A stretch of 32,763 nucleotides of DNA from Pseudomonadales bacterium. GTDB taxonomy: Bacteria > Pseudomonadota > Gammaproteobacteria > Pseudomonadales > Pseudohongiellaceae. The notes below the pieces were generated by a model. The model was not told where the DNA came from, searched no databases, and was given only the letters and a program-made list of their open reading frames with translations. The stretch lies in assembly GCA_023257855.1 (NCBI GenBank), contig JALRBG010000139.1, positions 1 through 32,763 of the forward strand, in the 5' to 3' direction. The position numbers and the translations under genes are program-made. This document shows positions 24,258 to 32,672 of the stretch, in pieces; position 1 is the first letter of the stretch, and each line of letters begins with the position of its first letter.

Positions 24258-25175
24258 TCAGGGTAAACTATCCGCGCCAATGCGGTAGACGTCGCCCAGG
24301 CCATTACCCGGATGGGACAGATATTCCCTGAGTTGCGTGATTGAAGAAAAAGTTCCAGCGGTTTGACCGCGCTCTGAGGTGAAATAGAGTCTGTCCCCGT
24401 GGACGAACGGACAGTAGTCGAGTTGGTCGGAGTTGATGCCATTGCCCAGGTGCCGGGCCGCACTGAACGTGCCGGTGCCATCATTGCGGCTTATATACAA
24501 ATCCCCACGGCCCAGGTCGTCTTCCCGGCCGTAAGCTGTGAATAGCAGGTAACTTTCATCCGGCGCTATAAAGGCATTGAATTCGTAATTGGCCGAATTC
24601 ACACTGGCACCCAGGTTTTCCACACCAGCCGATATTGCCGGATCATGGCGATAGATATCCTCGGTGCCGATACCACCTTCCCGGTCGGAGGTGAAATACA
24701 CCACGCCCCTTGCCGACACTGAGGGGTAATATTCATTGCCTGTGCTGTTGATCGGGTCACCGGCATTTACCGGCTCGCCAAAAGCCCCTGTGGCCATATC
24801 GACATCAACGAACCAGAGGTCCCAGTCATCCCCTTCCCTGCCGGGACGCGGCCGGGTGGAGGCAAACCAAACCCGTCTACCATCGGGACTGAACATGGGT
24901 TCGATGTCAGAGTACTGTCCGGAGAACGGGGCAATTTCCCGTTCAGACCAGGCACCGTTTTCAAACCGACTTAGCAGGATGGTACCGCGTATGTTCCGGG
25001 GAAGGTATGTGGTGGTCAGCAGTGTGCTGCCATCAGGAGAAAGGGTCAGGTCTCGATTATTGTACTCATCACTGACCCAGAACAATTCTGGTGAGGATTG
25101 AGCAATGGTCGTCGTAGACGCCAGGATGAACACCACCAAAGCAAGGGGGTTCAATAACAAGTGTGCCATTTTCAT
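24258..25175 (-). CDS. PD40/WD40-like beta-propeller secreted protein
   Basis: 305 residues with a signal peptide (LALVVFILASTTTIAQ, cut near residue 26). The mature protein is built of repeats of the PD40 (TolB-like) type: DLTLSPDGSTLLTTT, DIEPMFSPDGRRVWFASTRP, NEYYPSVSARGVVYFTSDREGG, EFNAFIAPDESYLLFTAYGR and DQLDYCPFVHGDRLYFTSERG. The Ser-Pro-Asp-Gly turns and aromatic strands predict a beta-propeller of about six blades. Probably periplasmic; no catalytic residues are seen. The gene starts on its own between the padR promoter and a divergent region. The ribosome site is weak (AGCGGT), and the Met at residue 3 is an alternative start. Confidence 0.85.
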   Translation of the reverse strand: MKMAHLLLNPLALVVFILASTTTIAQSSPELFWVSDEYNNRDLTLSPDGSTLLTTTYLPRNIRGTILLSRFENGAWSEREIAPFSGQYSDIEPMFSPDGRRVWFASTRPRPGREGDDWDLWFVDVDMATGAFGEPVNAGDPINSTGNEYYPSVSARGVVYFTSDREGGIGTEDIYRHDPAISAGVENLGASVNSANYEFNAFIAPDESYLLFTAYGREDDLGRGDLYISRNDGTGTFSAARHLGNGINSDQLDYCPFVHGDRLYFTSERGQTAGTFSSITQLREYLSHPGNGLGDVYRIGADSLP

Positions 25176-25191
25176 GATTCAAGACCGCTGG

Positions 25192-25208
25192 TTTGACCAC
25201 CAGTCAAA
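25192..25208. promoter_or_regulatory. Inverted repeat in a divergent intergenic region
   Basis: TTTGAC (25192-25197) and GTCAAA (25203-25208) form a perfect inverted repeat with a 5-base centre. They lie between the divergent PD40 and PyrD-PyrK-like genes. It could bind a regulator; no matching regulator gene is nearby and no clear -10/-35 pair was found. Confidence 0.3.
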
Positions 25209-25286
25209 GTATAACGCTCGAAATGGGCCCGGAGGAAAGATAGAATACCGGCAAGTTATTTTAATCCGTGACGCTGTACGACGATT

Positions 25287-26921
25287 TTGAAAACCGAATT
25301 CCTGGGCAAGACAATTTCCGGCCCCTTCACCGTTCCCTCCGGCATCGTTACCTGTGCCGCCCCCATTATCCAGCGCTTCTTCGACCAGATGCCGGAAGTG
25401 GGCGTCCTCACTACCAAGAGCATCTGCCTGGAGCCGCGCGCCGGGTACCGTGAGCCGATCCTGAGCCAGTACGCGCCCGGCTGCTTCGTCAACGCCGTCG
25501 GCCTGACCAACCCAGGTGCCAGAAAGTCCGCCGAAATGATGGCCAAACTCTCCATTCCGGAAGACCGCTTTCTGCTGGTTTCCATCTTTGGCGGCTCGGT
25601 GGAGGAATACGTGGAAGTGGCAAAGATCATGGCGCCGGTATGCGACGGCCTGGAACTGAACCTGAGCTGCCCGCATGCCAAGGGCTACGGCATGGCCATG
25701 GGGCAGGACCCCGCCCTCGTCAAACAAATCACTGAAGCAGTAAAGTCTGCTGTCGATATCCCGGTAATACCTAAACTGACACCCAATGTCCCCAATTTCG
25801 CGGAAATAGCCGAGGCCGCGGTGGCCGGCGGTGCCGACGCATTATGCGCCATCAATACGGTCGGCCCGGGACAGCACACACGCCATGGCCACCCGGTGCT
25901 GAGCAACGGCGAAGGCGGCATGTCCGGCAAGGGCGTGCTGCCCATCGCCCTCAAATGCGTCAACCAGATCAGGCACCTTGACGTCCCCGTCATCGCCTGC
26001 GGCGGCCTGTCCAGCGCGGAAAATGTGCGCTCCTTCCGGGAGGCAGGCGCCGACATTTTCGGCATCGGCTCCGCCCTGATCGGCATGACCACCGACGAGA
26101 TTGCCGAATATTTCAGGGTGCTGTCTCAGGATATGGCGGACGGCAGTGACCATGCCGAGAAACTGGTGCGTTATGACGTGGACATGGAGTTCAAACCGGT
26201 CACACTGGTGGCGAACAAACGCGTCTGCGACGACATCTGCATCCTCACCTTCGATGAAAAAGTCCCGGTACAGGCGGGCGAATTCATCTTTCTGTGGGTG
26301 CCGGGCCTGGGCGAGAAACCCTTCTCCGCCCTGACCGACGACCCCTTCTCGCTGGTGGTAATCAACCTGGGCCAGTTTACCGAGGCCATGATGAGCCTCG
26401 TACCGGGAACCGAATGCTACGTGCGTGGACCGCACGGCATCCCGGTCAATCCGCCCGCAGGCGCCAAGATCATGGCTGTTTCCGGCGGCACGGGACTGGC
26501 CGCGGTTTACCAGATCGCCCGCGATTTCGGCGGGGAGTTCGGGGACAACAGTGCAGAAATTTTCTTCGGGGCGCGCAGCGTCGACCGCCTGTACTTCATC
26601 GAGGAGTGCGAGGCGATCTGCCCGACCCATATCGCCACCGATGACGGCAGCCGGGGATATCATGGCGTGGTGACGGAACTGTTGCGCAAGCGCCTGGCGG
26701 AAATGAACCAGGCGGAACTCGACAGCCTGGTGTTCTACAACTGCGGACCCGAACCCATGGTCCATGCCGCAGTGAAGGTACAGCGGGAATTCTGCAAGCC
26801 GCAGCAAATTTTCAATGCTGTGGACTACATGACCAAGTGCGGTGTCGGGATATGCGGAGCCTGCAACTCACCCGACGGTCGTCGCCTGTGTGTAGACGGT
26901 CCCTTCATGGTTGAGATCTAG
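25287..26921 (+). CDS. Fused PyrD-PyrK-type dihydroorotate dehydrogenase-like flavoprotein
   Basis: 544 residues. Residues 1 to ~285 form an FMN-binding TIM barrel of the class 1B dihydroorotate dehydrogenase type: FVNAVGLTNPG, LNLSCPH with Cys128 as the probable catalytic base, PKLTPNVPNFAEIAEAA, INTVGPG and VIACGGL. Residues ~295-544 form a PyrK-type module: EKPFSALTDDPFSL for FAD, MAVSGGTGLAAVYQIA for NAD(H), and four cysteines (518, 523, 526, 535) in KCGVGICGAC...C for a [2Fe-2S] cluster. In class 1B enzymes these are two separate subunits; here they are one chain. The reaction would be dihydroorotate to orotate with NAD+, but another dihydropyrimidine-type substrate is possible. The only usable start is a TTG at 25287 (frame closed by TGA at 25269), with no good ribosome site. 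Confidence 0.85.
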   Translation: MKTEFLGKTISGPFTVPSGIVTCAAPIIQRFFDQMPEVGVLTTKSICLEPRAGYREPILSQYAPGCFVNAVGLTNPGARKSAEMMAKLSIPEDRFLLVSIFGGSVEEYVEVAKIMAPVCDGLELNLSCPHAKGYGMAMGQDPALVKQITEAVKSAVDIPVIPKLTPNVPNFAEIAEAAVAGGADALCAINTVGPGQHTRHGHPVLSNGEGGMSGKGVLPIALKCVNQIRHLDVPVIACGGLSSAENVRSFREAGADIFGIGSALIGMTTDEIAEYFRVLSQDMADGSDHAEKLVRYDVDMEFKPVTLVANKRVCDDICILTFDEKVPVQAGEFIFLWVPGLGEKPFSALTDDPFSLVVINLGQFTEAMMSLVPGTECYVRGPHGIPVNPPAGAKIMAVSGGTGLAAVYQIARDFGGEFGDNSAEIFFGARSVDRLYFIEECEAICPTHIATDDGSRGYHGVVTELLRKRLAEMNQAELDSLVFYNCGPEPMVHAAVKVQREFCKPQQIFNAVDYMTKCGVGICGACNSPDGRRLCVDGPFMVEI

Positions 26922-26953
26922 CCGACGGGTATTACCGGCCTGCCCTGGCAACC

Positions 26954-27874
26954 TTAAAAAACCGATTTGCTCGTGATCGTGGTCAGGTACTCCAGTGCCG
27001 CACCGCCGGCCAGGGAATTGCCCGAGGGGTCGAGTCCCGGCGACCATACTGCAACCGAGTATTCGCCGGGCAGTATGCCGATGATGCCGCCGCCGACACC
27101 GCTCTTTGCGGGCAGCCCCACGCGGAAGGCAAACTCGCCCACAGCATCATAGAGCCCGCAAGTCAGCATCAGCGAATTCACCCGCTTGACCTGGGATGGT
27201 GTCAGTACGGATTCTTTCAGCGTATTGGAATTGCCATGATTGGCAAGATGCAGGGAAGCCGAAGCCAGTTCATGGCAACTTATGGCAATCGAGCACTGGT
27301 GAAAATACAGGTCGAGTACTTCTTCAACATCATTTTCCAGGTTGCCGTTGCCTTTGAGAAAGTTCGCCAGTGCCTTGTTGATGAAGCCTGTCTCGGCTTC
27401 CGATTTCGCCACAACTTCATCAAAATCGATATCGAAGCTCCCGGAAAGCACACGCATATAGTCCAGCAGCGCCTGCCTCGGGTTTTTCAGGTGGCTTACC
27501 AGAACATCGCAAACCACGATGGAGCCGGCATTGATGAATGGATTGCGGGGTTTTCCCTTCTCGTATTCCAGCTGCACGAGCGAGTTGAACTTGCTGCCCG
27601 AGGGTTCCCGGCCCACGCGCGACCAGAGCTCCTCCTTGGCATACCCCATGGCCAGGCTGAGGGTGAAAACCTTGGAAATACTCTGGATTGAAAAACGTTC
27701 CTGGCAGTCCCCTGTTTCGAAACGGTCGCCGGTTGCGGTCAGCAGGGAAAAGCCAAACTTGTCCGCAGGTATGCAGGCCAGTGCCGGAATGTAGTCAGCT
27801 ACCCTGCCCTTGTCGAACAGGTGACTGACATGCGCGGGAATTTCCTGGACTATTTTTTTGAAATTCGCCGGCAT
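26954..27874 (-). CDS. glsA: Glutaminase
   Basis: 306 residues, normal for the GlsA/YbaS family. It is a serine-dependent beta-lactamase-like fold with the catalytic S-x-x-K in FSIQSISKVF (Ser65, Lys68). Other conserved blocks are GREPSGSKFNSL, GKPRNPFINAGSIVV and, near the C-terminus, GLPAKSGVGGGIIGILPGEYSVAVWSPGLD. It hydrolyses glutamine to glutamate and ammonia in the cytoplasm. It is followed by no partner gene. The exported FAH-family gene lies upstream on the same strand with an 18-base gap, so the two may be co-transcribed, with no obvious metabolic link. Confidence 0.95.
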   Translation of the reverse strand: MPANFKKIVQEIPAHVSHLFDKGRVADYIPALACIPADKFGFSLLTATGDRFETGDCQERFSIQSISKVFTLSLAMGYAKEELWSRVGREPSGSKFNSLVQLEYEKGKPRNPFINAGSIVVCDVLVSHLKNPRQALLDYMRVLSGSFDIDFDEVVAKSEAETGFINKALANFLKGNGNLENDVEEVLDLYFHQCSIAISCHELASASLHLANHGNSNTLKESVLTPSQVKRVNSLMLTCGLYDAVGEFAFRVGLPAKSGVGGGIIGILPGEYSVAVWSPGLDPSGNSLAGGAALEYLTTITSKSVF

Positions 27875-27892
27875 GTCTTTACCGTAACCGTA

Positions 27893-29041
27893 TTAATTAC
27901 GGTAACTGGCCTCGGGCGGCAATTGTGCGCCAGTACCCTGGGGTCTGCCGGTTTCCGCCTCGACGTGCACGCGAAGCGTGCCGATGCCGTCGATGCTGGC
28001 CTCGATCACTTCCCCTGCCTGCAGGAAGCGCTGCTCACCCCGCACCGCTGTGCCCATGCCGACGCCGCCTGAAGTACCGTTGTTGAGCACGTCACCGGGA
28101 TAGAGAGTGATCAGGGAGGACGCATATTCGATCAGTTCGTACAGGGAATGGATCATGTCCCCCGCCATGCCTTCCTGCATCTGCTCCCCGCCAACGCTCA
28201 GTGTCTGGCGCAGGATTTCCATCGGGTCGCCGTAGAACTCCTTCGGCACGATCCATGGCCCCATGGGCGCGAAGGTGTCATGGCCCTTGCCAACGAACCA
28301 GTCCACGCCCTGGAAGCCTCCGGGTGGACGACCACCGCGGTCGGAAATGTCCATGGTCACCATGAAACCGAAGATATGGTCCCAGGCGTTATCCGCCGAC
28401 ACATACTTGGCCGTGGTGCCGATAACAGTGCCCAGCTCCACTTCCCAGTCGATCTGGTTGCGCCCGTAGGGCACGACCACCGCATCATCCTGGCCGATGA
28501 CCGCGCCCCGGGTCGGCTTCAGGAACAGGTACGGGGCGCCGCGATTGTCACGTCGCGCCTGGCGTGAGGCAGCAACTTCCTCCGGGGTTCCGGTTTCATT
28601 GACATGGGTGTAGAAGTTCACCGCGGCATTCATGATCTTGCCGGGATAAAGGATGGGGGGCAGCGTATCCACGCCGGCGACCGGGTGGATGTAGGCAGGG
28701 CGGTTATCGTCCAGGGCCCCGCGCAACACCAGGTCGTTCACGATCTCGTAGAGGCGCTTCTTCAGGCCGTACTCGTAGCGTTCAATCAGCCCAAGCATGT
28801 CATCCGGCATCGGCACCCGGGGCACCAGGCCATGCTTCTCAAGAGCGGCGTTGGCGGCATCCAGCTCCACGATAAGGGAGTCGCGCAGCACCAGCGCAAC
28901 TTCGGGTTCGCCACCATTGATGGAGAAGGTACCGACCTTGAACGGCGCCAGTATCTCGTCCGCAGCCTGGGCTGCGAGCAGCGAGGAACAGGAAAGGAGA
29001 ATGACTGCGGTCAGCAGCCGGAAGATTCGAGCAGGATACAT
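27893..29041 (-). CDS. Fumarylacetoacetate hydrolase family protein with signal peptide
   Basis: 382 residues from the ATG at 29041, which has AGGGGG five bases upstream; the GTG at 29047 lies in that site. A signal peptide (RIFRLLTAVILLSCSSLLAAQA) precedes a standard FAH fold. Key family residues are present: metal ligands Glu200 and Glu202 in DWEVELG and Asp231 in MVTMDISDR, plus NFYTHVNET (His146), FLKPTRGAVIG and GKGHDTFAPMGPW. The C-terminal IKxGDV-like LYPGDVLNNGTSGGVG is also typical. FAH-family enzymes hydrolyse or decarboxylate beta-dicarbonyl acids and are nearly always cytoplasmic; export is unusual. LLSC could also be read as a lipobox, but Ala-Gln-Ala-Ala fits signal peptidase I better. 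Confidence 0.85.
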   Translation of the reverse strand: MYPARIFRLLTAVILLSCSSLLAAQAADEILAPFKVGTFSINGGEPEVALVLRDSLIVELDAANAALEKHGLVPRVPMPDDMLGLIERYEYGLKKRLYEIVNDLVLRGALDDNRPAYIHPVAGVDTLPPILYPGKIMNAAVNFYTHVNETGTPEEVAASRQARRDNRGAPYLFLKPTRGAVIGQDDAVVVPYGRNQIDWEVELGTVIGTTAKYVSADNAWDHIFGFMVTMDISDRGGRPPGGFQGVDWFVGKGHDTFAPMGPWIVPKEFYGDPMEILRQTLSVGGEQMQEGMAGDMIHSLYELIEYASSLITLYPGDVLNNGTSGGVGMGTAVRGEQRFLQAGEVIEASIDGIGTLRVHVEAETGRPQGTGAQLPPEASYRN

Positions 29042-29120
29042 GTCCACCCCCTATGGCCAGTGTACTTTCGAAAGGGGGTCAAGTGTCTCCCCGGGGCCAG
29101 GGAGTGTCAAGAGAGCGGCC

Positions 29121-29223
29121 GTAGGTCGGCATAGGCCCGCAGGGCCGTTTACCGACATTCTTGCAATCGATGTCGGCAAACGGGCTTCGCCCTTTTATGC
29201 CCCAGAGGGTAATGCCGACCTAC
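29121..29223. repeat. Palindromic REP/BIME-like intergenic element
   Basis: The outer arms GTAGGTCGGCAT (29121-29132) and ATGCCGACCTAC (29212-29223) pair perfectly. The inner arms GTTTACCGACAT (29147-29158) and ATGTCGGCAAAC (29170-29181) pair with one mismatch. Each half carries its own hairpin: GGCCC-GCA-GGGCC (29134-29146) on the left, GGGC-TTC-GCCC on the right. Two inverted GTAGGTCGG-type units around a short spacer are the form of REP doublets spread by RAYT transposases in many proteobacteria. No second copy and no transposase gene is in this window. Confidence 0.7.
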
Positions 29224-29226
29224 AAA

Positions 29227-30405
29227 TTAGCCTTTGTAAACGGCGTTGGCCGCCGCAACCGCCCTGCCGCTGTTGATGGCAGCGCCCATGCCGGTCAGTA
29301 CGGCATCCAGGGCACCCAGGCACAGCAGGACATTGGTCTTGCAGCTGCTTTCACCCATCAGGCCGATGCGCCAGACCTTGCCGGCCAGTGCGCCGAGACC
29401 GGCGCCGATTTCCAGGTTGTAGTCGTTCAGCAGCGCTGCACGTACCTTGGCTTCTTCCACCCCTGCCGGGATGGTGACGGAATTGAGCTGCGGCAGGCGG
29501 TATTCCTGGTCCACGACGAAACGCAGGCCCATGGCTTCGATACCGGCCGCCAGTGCCTGGTGGTGATAGGCGTGGCGCGCCCAGGCCTTTTCCAGCCCCT
29601 CTTCCGCAAGCATCACCAGGGATTCATGCAGGCCGTACATGCTGTTGACCGGTGCAGTGTGGTGGTAGGTCCTGCCGCCGGTGCCATCCCAGTAGCCCAT
29701 GACCAGGCTCATGTCCAGGAACCAGCTCTGCACCTTTGTCTTGCGGTTCTTGATGACATCGACCGCGCGTTCGCCAAAGCTGACCGGGGAAATGCCAGGC
29801 GGGCAGGACAGGCATTTCTGGGTGCCAGAATAGATGGCATCGATGCCCCAGCCATCCACGTCCAGTTCGATGCCGCCCAGGCCGGTGACGGAGTCCACCA
29901 GGGAGAGGGCGTCATACTGGTGGGCCAGTGCGGTGAGGGCCTTCGCATCGCTGCGGGCGCCTGTGGAGGTCTCGGCGTGGACGAAGGCCAGCAGCTTGGC
30001 GTCCGGGTTGGCCTTCAGCGCTTCCTCGACCTTGTTCGGATCAACCGGTTTGCCCCAGTCATCCTGCACCATGATCGCAGTGGCACCACAACGCTCGACA
30101 TTTTCCTTCATGCGGCCGCCAAAGACGCCATTCTGGCAGACCACGGCCTTGTCGCCGGGCTCCAGCAGATTGACGAAACAGGATTCCATGCCGGCGGAGC
30201 CTGGCGCAGAAACGGGGATGGTGAGCTTGTTCTTGGTCCGGAAGGCGTATTGCAGTAAGCCCTTGATGTCATCCATCAGACCGACGAAAGCAGGATCCAG
30301 ATGACCAATGGTCGGTGCGCCCATGGCCGCGGTGACGCGGGGACTGACGTCGGAAGGTCCCGGACCCATCAGGGTACGTTTCGGCGGGTGGAAGGATTTG
30401 CTCAT
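29227..30405 (-). CDS. PLP-dependent serine/alanine-glyoxylate aminotransferase family protein
   Basis: 392 residues, a class V aminotransferase. The opening KRTLMGPGPSDVSPRVTAAM, then PVSAPGSAGMESCFVNLL, FVHAETSTGA, Asp171 in DSVTGLGG (pairs with the PLP nitrogen) and Lys197 in SGTQKCLSCPPG (Schiff base) are family hallmarks. GLGALAGKVWRIGLMGESS near the end is also typical. Members convert glyoxylate to glycine using alanine or serine as amino donor; which donor is used here cannot be told. GAGGCG lies five bases before the ATG. It ends three bases from the palindromic element and lies 3' of the ribosomal operon terminator on the same strand, so it has its own promoter. Confidence 0.93.
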   Translation of the reverse strand: MSKSFHPPKRTLMGPGPSDVSPRVTAAMGAPTIGHLDPAFVGLMDDIKGLLQYAFRTKNKLTIPVSAPGSAGMESCFVNLLEPGDKAVVCQNGVFGGRMKENVERCGATAIMVQDDWGKPVDPNKVEEALKANPDAKLLAFVHAETSTGARSDAKALTALAHQYDALSLVDSVTGLGGIELDVDGWGIDAIYSGTQKCLSCPPGISPVSFGERAVDVIKNRKTKVQSWFLDMSLVMGYWDGTGGRTYHHTAPVNSMYGLHESLVMLAEEGLEKAWARHAYHHQALAAGIEAMGLRFVVDQEYRLPQLNSVTIPAGVEEAKVRAALLNDYNLEIGAGLGALAGKVWRIGLMGESSCKTNVLLCLGALDAVLTGMGAAINSGRAVAAANAVYKG

Positions 30406-30445
30406 GGTATCGCCTCGGTAAAATTTGTGTTGTGGTTCTGCAAAT

Positions 30446-30472
30446 AAAAAAAGCCGAATAGACGGCTTTTTT
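30446..30472. terminator. Bidirectional intrinsic terminator after rplQ
   Basis: GCCG (30453-30456), a six-base loop AATAGA and CGGC (30463-30466) are flanked by seven A on one side and six T on the other. Read on the minus strand it ends the rpsD-rpoA-rplQ transcript 22 bases after the rplQ stop, with a run of U. It could also stop plus-strand transcription. Confidence 0.85.
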
Positions 30473-30493
30473 CAGGGTGGTACAGGTTAACGA

Positions 30494-30883
30494 TTAATCT
30501 TCGTCAGAAGAATCGAAGTCGTCCTCCGGACGATCAACCAGTTCCACGTAGGCCATTGGCGCCTTGTCACCAGGACGTATACCAGCCTTGATGATGCGCA
30601 TGTAGCCGCCCGGGCGCTCGCTGTAGCGAGGGCCCAGTTCATTGAACAGCTTGCCCACGGCGGCCTTGCTGCGAACGCGATCGAATGCCAGGCGACGGTT
30701 GGCTACGCTGTCATTCTTCGCCAGCGTAATCAGGGGCTCGGCATAACCACGCAGCTCCTTGGCCTTGGGCAGGGTGGTCTTGATGATTTCGTGCTCAACC
30801 AGGGACGTGGTCATGTTGCGAAACATGGCACTGCGATGGCTCGAGTTCCGGTTGAGTTTTCGTCCTGAATGACGGTGACGCAT
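30494..30883 (-). CDS. rplQ: 50S ribosomal protein L17
   Basis: 129 residues with the invariant bacterial L17 start [17 protein letters not shown] and [26 protein letters not shown]. The family's terminal [20 protein letters not shown] is followed by an acidic tail (DDFDSSDED). It binds 23S rRNA in the large subunit. Last gene of the alpha operon, 33 bases after rpoA, followed by the terminator at 30446-30472. Confidence 0.98.
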   Translation of the reverse strand: MRHRHSGRKLNRNSSHRSAMFRNMTTSLVEHEIIKTTLPKAKELRGYAEPLITLAKNDSVANRRLAFDRVRSKAAVGKLFNELGPRYSERPGGYMRIIKAGIRPGDKAPMAYVELVDRPEDDFDSSDED

Positions 30884-30916
30884 GGCGAATTACCTGTTAA
30901 TGCTTCAGTTCTTGGT

Positions 30917-31915
30917 TCAAGCTGCGCGATTGTCGCCTTTGAGGCTAGACGGCGGCCAGTTTTCCAGACGCAGGCCCAGGGACAAGCCCTTGGATGCCAG
31001 TACGTCCTTGATTTCGGTCAGTGACTTCTTGCCCAGGTTCGGGGTTTTCAGCAGTTCCACTTCAGTGCGCTGAATGAGGTCACCAATGTAGTAAATGTTT
31101 TCTGCCTTAAGGCAGTTGGCGGAGCGTACAGTCAGCTCCAGATCGTCCACCGGGCGCAGCAGGATCGGGTCGATCTTGTCTTCCTGTTTTTCCGGCTCCT
31201 TGATGGAGTCGTTCTGCAGGTCAACGAAGACGCTCAACTGGTGCTGCATGATGGTGGCAGCCTGGCGAATCGCTTCTTCCGGCTCGATGGTGCCGTTGGT
31301 TTCCAGTTCCAGAATCAGTTTGTCCAGGTCGGTGCGTTGCTCGACACGGGCATTTTCCACGGAGTAGGTCACGCGGTTAACCGGGGTATAGGAAGCATCC
31401 AGCATCAGCTTGCCAACAGAACGGGTGTCTTCGTCTGCATTCACACGGGCGTCAGCCGGCACGTAGCCGCGGCCAACACCGATCTTGATGTGCATGTTGA
31501 TGGAGCCGTTTTCGTTCAGGTTGCAGATCAGGTGCTCGGGATTGACGATCTCGACATCCTGCTCCAGCGTGATATCGCCGGCAGTGACAGGACCCTTGCC
31601 GCTCTTGCTCAGGTTCAGCACGACTTCATCCTTGCCATTCAGGATAACGGCCAGGCCTTTCAGGTTCAGGATGATTTCAATAACGTCTTCCTGGACACCT
31701 TCGATGGTGCTGTACTCGTGAACCACACCGTCGATTTCCACTTCTTCAACTGCACAGCCAGGCATCGAAGAAAGCAGGATCCTGCGCAGGGCGTTGCCCA
31801 GAGTATGCCCGAAGCCCCTTTCCAGCGGCTCCAGAACTACTTTTGAATGGTACTTGTCAAATTCTTCTACCTGAATAAGCTGGGGTGTCAGAAAGTCGGC
31901 TAACGAAATTTGCAT
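30917..31915 (-). CDS. rpoA: DNA-directed RNA polymerase subunit alpha
   Basis: 332 residues. The N-terminal assembly domain has [29 protein letters not shown] and [23 protein letters not shown], which bind beta and beta-prime. A linker (EKQEDKIDP) leads to the C-terminal domain [45 protein letters not shown], which contacts promoter UP elements and activators. The ATG at 31915 (GAGGGA upstream) is the normal start; the longer frame to 31972 is upstream noise. It sits between rpsD and rplQ as in other gammaproteobacteria. Confidence 0.98.
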   Translation of the reverse strand: MQISLADFLTPQLIQVEEFDKYHSKVVLEPLERGFGHTLGNALRRILLSSMPGCAVEEVEIDGVVHEYSTIEGVQEDVIEIILNLKGLAVILNGKDEVVLNLSKSGKGPVTAGDITLEQDVEIVNPEHLICNLNENGSINMHIKIGVGRGYVPADARVNADEDTRSVGKLMLDASYTPVNRVTYSVENARVEQRTDLDKLILELETNGTIEPEEAIRQAATIMQHQLSVFVDLQNDSIKEPEKQEDKIDPILLRPVDDLELTVRSANCLKAENIYYIGDLIQRTEVELLKTPNLGKKSLTEIKDVLASKGLSLGLRLENWPPSSLKGDNRAA

Positions 31916-31949
31916 GGAATCCCTCTCGGTCGTGGTAAATAACTGATCG

Positions 31950-32570
31950 TTATTTCGAGTAAAGCTCAACAATCAAGCTTTCGTTGATTTCTGAAGACAG
32001 TTCACTGCGTTCCGGCTTGCTCTTGAAAACGCCCTCCATCTTGTCGATGTTCACATCGATCCATTCTACGGGAGCACGGACGGCAGCCTGATCCAGAGCA
32101 GACTTGATGCGCAGCTGGTTTCTGGATTTTTCACGGATCGCAATAACATCACCTTCAGCTACTTGGTAAGAAGGAATATTGACAGTCTTGCCGTTCACCT
32201 GGATTGCCTTGTGAGAGACCAGCTGCCTGGCTTCCGCGCGAGTGGCGCCAAAACCAATGCGGTAAACAACGTTATCCAGCCTGGATTCCAGGAGCTGCAG
32301 CAGGTTTTCACCAGTTGCACCCTTCAGGCGGGCCGCTTCCTTGTAGTAATTGCGGAACTGGGTTTCGAGAACGCCGTACATGCGACGTACCTTCTGCTTT
32401 TCACGCAGCTGTACGCCGTAGTCAGACAGGCGGGCACGGCGGTTGCCGTGCTGTCCCGGGACAGTTTCCACATTACATTTATCACCCAGTGAACGAGCAC
32501 CGCTCTTCAGGAACAGGTCGGTACCTTCCCTTCTGGACAATTTACATTTCGGGCCAATATAACGTGCCAT
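31950..32570 (-). CDS. rpsD: 30S ribosomal protein S4
   Basis: 206 residues: [20 protein letters not shown] at the start, [19 protein letters not shown], then the S4 RNA-binding domain [24 protein letters not shown] and ending SLIVELYSK. It is a primary 16S rRNA binder in 30S assembly and, in enterobacteria, a translational repressor of the alpha operon. It lies 34 bases before rpoA. The region upstream of its start is unusual: the rpsK gene that normally ends a few bases before rpsD is not there (see the heptamer repeat). Confidence 0.98.
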   Translation of the reverse strand: MARYIGPKCKLSRREGTDLFLKSGARSLGDKCNVETVPGQHGNRRARLSDYGVQLREKQKVRRMYGVLETQFRNYYKEAARLKGATGENLLQLLESRLDNVVYRIGFGATRAEARQLVSHKAIQVNGKTVNIPSYQVAEGDVIAIREKSRNQLRIKSALDQAAVRAPVEWIDVNIDKMEGVFKSKPERSELSSEINESLIVELYSK

Positions 32571-32586
32571 ATTCTTTTCCGGTTTC

Positions 32587-32621
32587 TTTTAACTTTTAAC
32601 TTTTAACTTTTAGCTTTTAAC
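32587..32621. repeat. Heptamer tandem repeat TTTTAAC, five units
   Basis: Units at 32587, 32594, 32601, 32608 (TTTTAGC variant) and 32615. It lies 16 bases from the rpsD start, inside what should be the rpsD leader. Such short arrays vary by slippage. The AT-rich repeat differs sharply from the surrounding coding DNA. Confidence 0.8.
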
Positions 32622-32672
32622 TGACTTTAAACTTCAACTATTAACTCGTTTGCAGACGAAGCGCGTTTTAAG

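Noticed and set aside
25842-26807. A 321-codon minus-strand frame inside the PyrD-PyrK gene
   Set aside because: Antisense shadow of a gene with intact FMN, FAD and iron-sulfur motifs.
29161-30258. A 365-codon plus-strand frame over the REP element and aminotransferase gene
   Set aside because: Antisense shadow that also runs through the palindromic repeat.
32587-32621. The TTTTAAC array considered as a CRISPR or an origin repeat
   Set aside because: Seven-base units without spacers are a simple tandem repeat. No DnaA boxes or replication genes are nearby.
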